DNA from: Allopusillimonas lactea
Lineage (GTDB): Bacteria; Pseudomonadota; Gammaproteobacteria; Burkholderiales; Burkholderiaceae_B
Reading direction: 5' to 3'
Assembly: GCF_021653995.1 (NCBI RefSeq)
Contig: NZ_JAJJOZ010000001.1
Span: 124,001 to 188,000, forward strand
Length of the DNA stretch: 64,000 bases
The notes beneath the pieces were generated by a model. The model was not told the origin of the DNA. It searched no databases and saw nothing but the letters and a program-made list of their open reading frames with translations. Below, in pieces: positions 63,711 through 64,000 of this stretch (its first letter is position 1; every line of letters begins with the position of its first letter). Both the position numbers and the translations under genes were made by a program.

Positions 63711-64000
63711 ATGAGCATGAAAGCCCTCATTATCAGTGTCGACCTTGGCGAGCCCGATTATCAGGCTCATGCCGATGAGTTTGTCATGCTTGCGAAGGGC
63801 GCGGGGGCGGAGATTGTCGGCACCGTCGCCGCACGCCGGGCGAGGCCCGATGCGGCGCATTTCATCGGCAGCGGCAAGCTCGAAGAGGCAGTGCTGCTGG
63901 CCCATGAAACCGGTGCCGAAATCGTTTTGTTCGATCAGCCATTGAGCCCCGCACAGCAGCGCAACCTCGAGCGCGGCATCAACCTGCGGGTTGTCGATCG
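63711..64000 (+). CDS. hflX: Ribosome-associated GTPase HflX, 5' part (runs off window)
   Basis: The frame opens at the ATG 63711 behind GGAGGGCG and stays open to the window end (96 codons). It has the HflX N-terminal domain: ALIISVDLG, LAKGAGAEIVGTV, AHFIGSGKLEEAV, ETGAEIVLFDQPLSPAQQ and NLERGINLRVVDR. The GTPase domain lies beyond the window. HflX splits stalled or heat-damaged ribosomes. The hfq-hflX order is standard and usually continues to hflK-hflC. Confidence 0.95.
   Translation, partial: MSMKALIISVDLGEPDYQAHADEFVMLAKGAGAEIVGTVAARRARPDAAHFIGSGKLEEAVLLAHETGAEIVLFDQPLSPAQQRNLERGINLRVVD

Noticed and set aside
63736..63945. 69-codon frame at the right edge
   Set aside because: It overlaps the hflX frame, which starts at 63711 with a strong ribosome site and conserved HflX sequence.

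Overview
The window reads as chromosomal core sequence of a beta-proteobacterium of the order Burkholderiales, most likely family Alcaligenaceae (Bordetella, Achromobacter and relatives). The grounds are the GC-rich codon use, the protein sequences themselves and the gene neighbourhoods (cbb3 oxidase operon followed by fnr; rlmN-rodZ-ispG-hisS-yfgM-bamB-der-hisC-hfq-hflX). Species cannot be fixed from the sequence alone. I see no rRNA, tRNA, CRISPR array, insertion sequence or prophage. The window starts inside uvrC and ends inside hflX.

Layout. 1-5.9 kb: the 3' part of uvrC, then pgsA, an MFS permease, queF (minus strand) and aceA (isocitrate lyase). The AT-rich divergent queF/aceA interval carries phased inverted repeats and a perfect 16-bp palindrome. 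5.9-13.7 kb: an anaerobic/microaerobic respiration locus. Two tandem FNR-type sites precede a run of a P-type-ATPase-like membrane protein without cytosolic catalytic domains, ccoS, ccoN, ccoO, ccoQ, ccoP, ccoG and a short ccoH. A small two-helix membrane protein and a convergent fnr gene follow. 13.9-18.4 kb: clpB behind a sigma-32-like promoter, then a translationally coupled purine-deaminase-like gene and CynX-type permease. 18.4-28.4 kb: a pseudogene remnant, glnE (minus), the giant AsmA-like yhdP (plus), then gdhA, rho and trxA (all minus). 28.6-36.7 kb: parE, parC, a flavin/2Fe-2S reductase, dadA and an orphan ugpB, closed by a strong terminator.

36.9-45.9 kb: a tightly coupled eight-gene type IVb pilus operon of the plasmid-R64 kind. 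It comprises a lipoprotein fusing a VirB9/TrbG-like segment to a TcpQ-like domain, then pilN secretin, pilO, pilP, pilQ ATPase, pilR, pilS major prepilin and pilV minor prepilin. There is no pilM, pilT, pilU or shufflon recombinase, so a prepilin peptidase must come from elsewhere. 46.0-50.9 kb: alaS, a tusA-family gene, rpsP-rimM-trmD (rplS is missing from its usual place). 50.9-53.8 kb: valS (minus). 54.1-64 kb: ndk-rlmN-rodZ-ispG-hisS-yfgM-bamB-der-hisC-hfq-hflX, mostly overlapping or a few bases apart.

The most unusual element is the 321-residue CcoI-like membrane protein at 6095. It keeps eight membrane helices and the CPC copper motif, but two in-frame gaps remove the actuator and the phosphorylation/ATP-binding domains. 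It is the first gene behind the FNR-type promoter. Together with a CcoH reduced to little more than one helix, it suggests a reduced cbb3 oxidase assembly apparatus.
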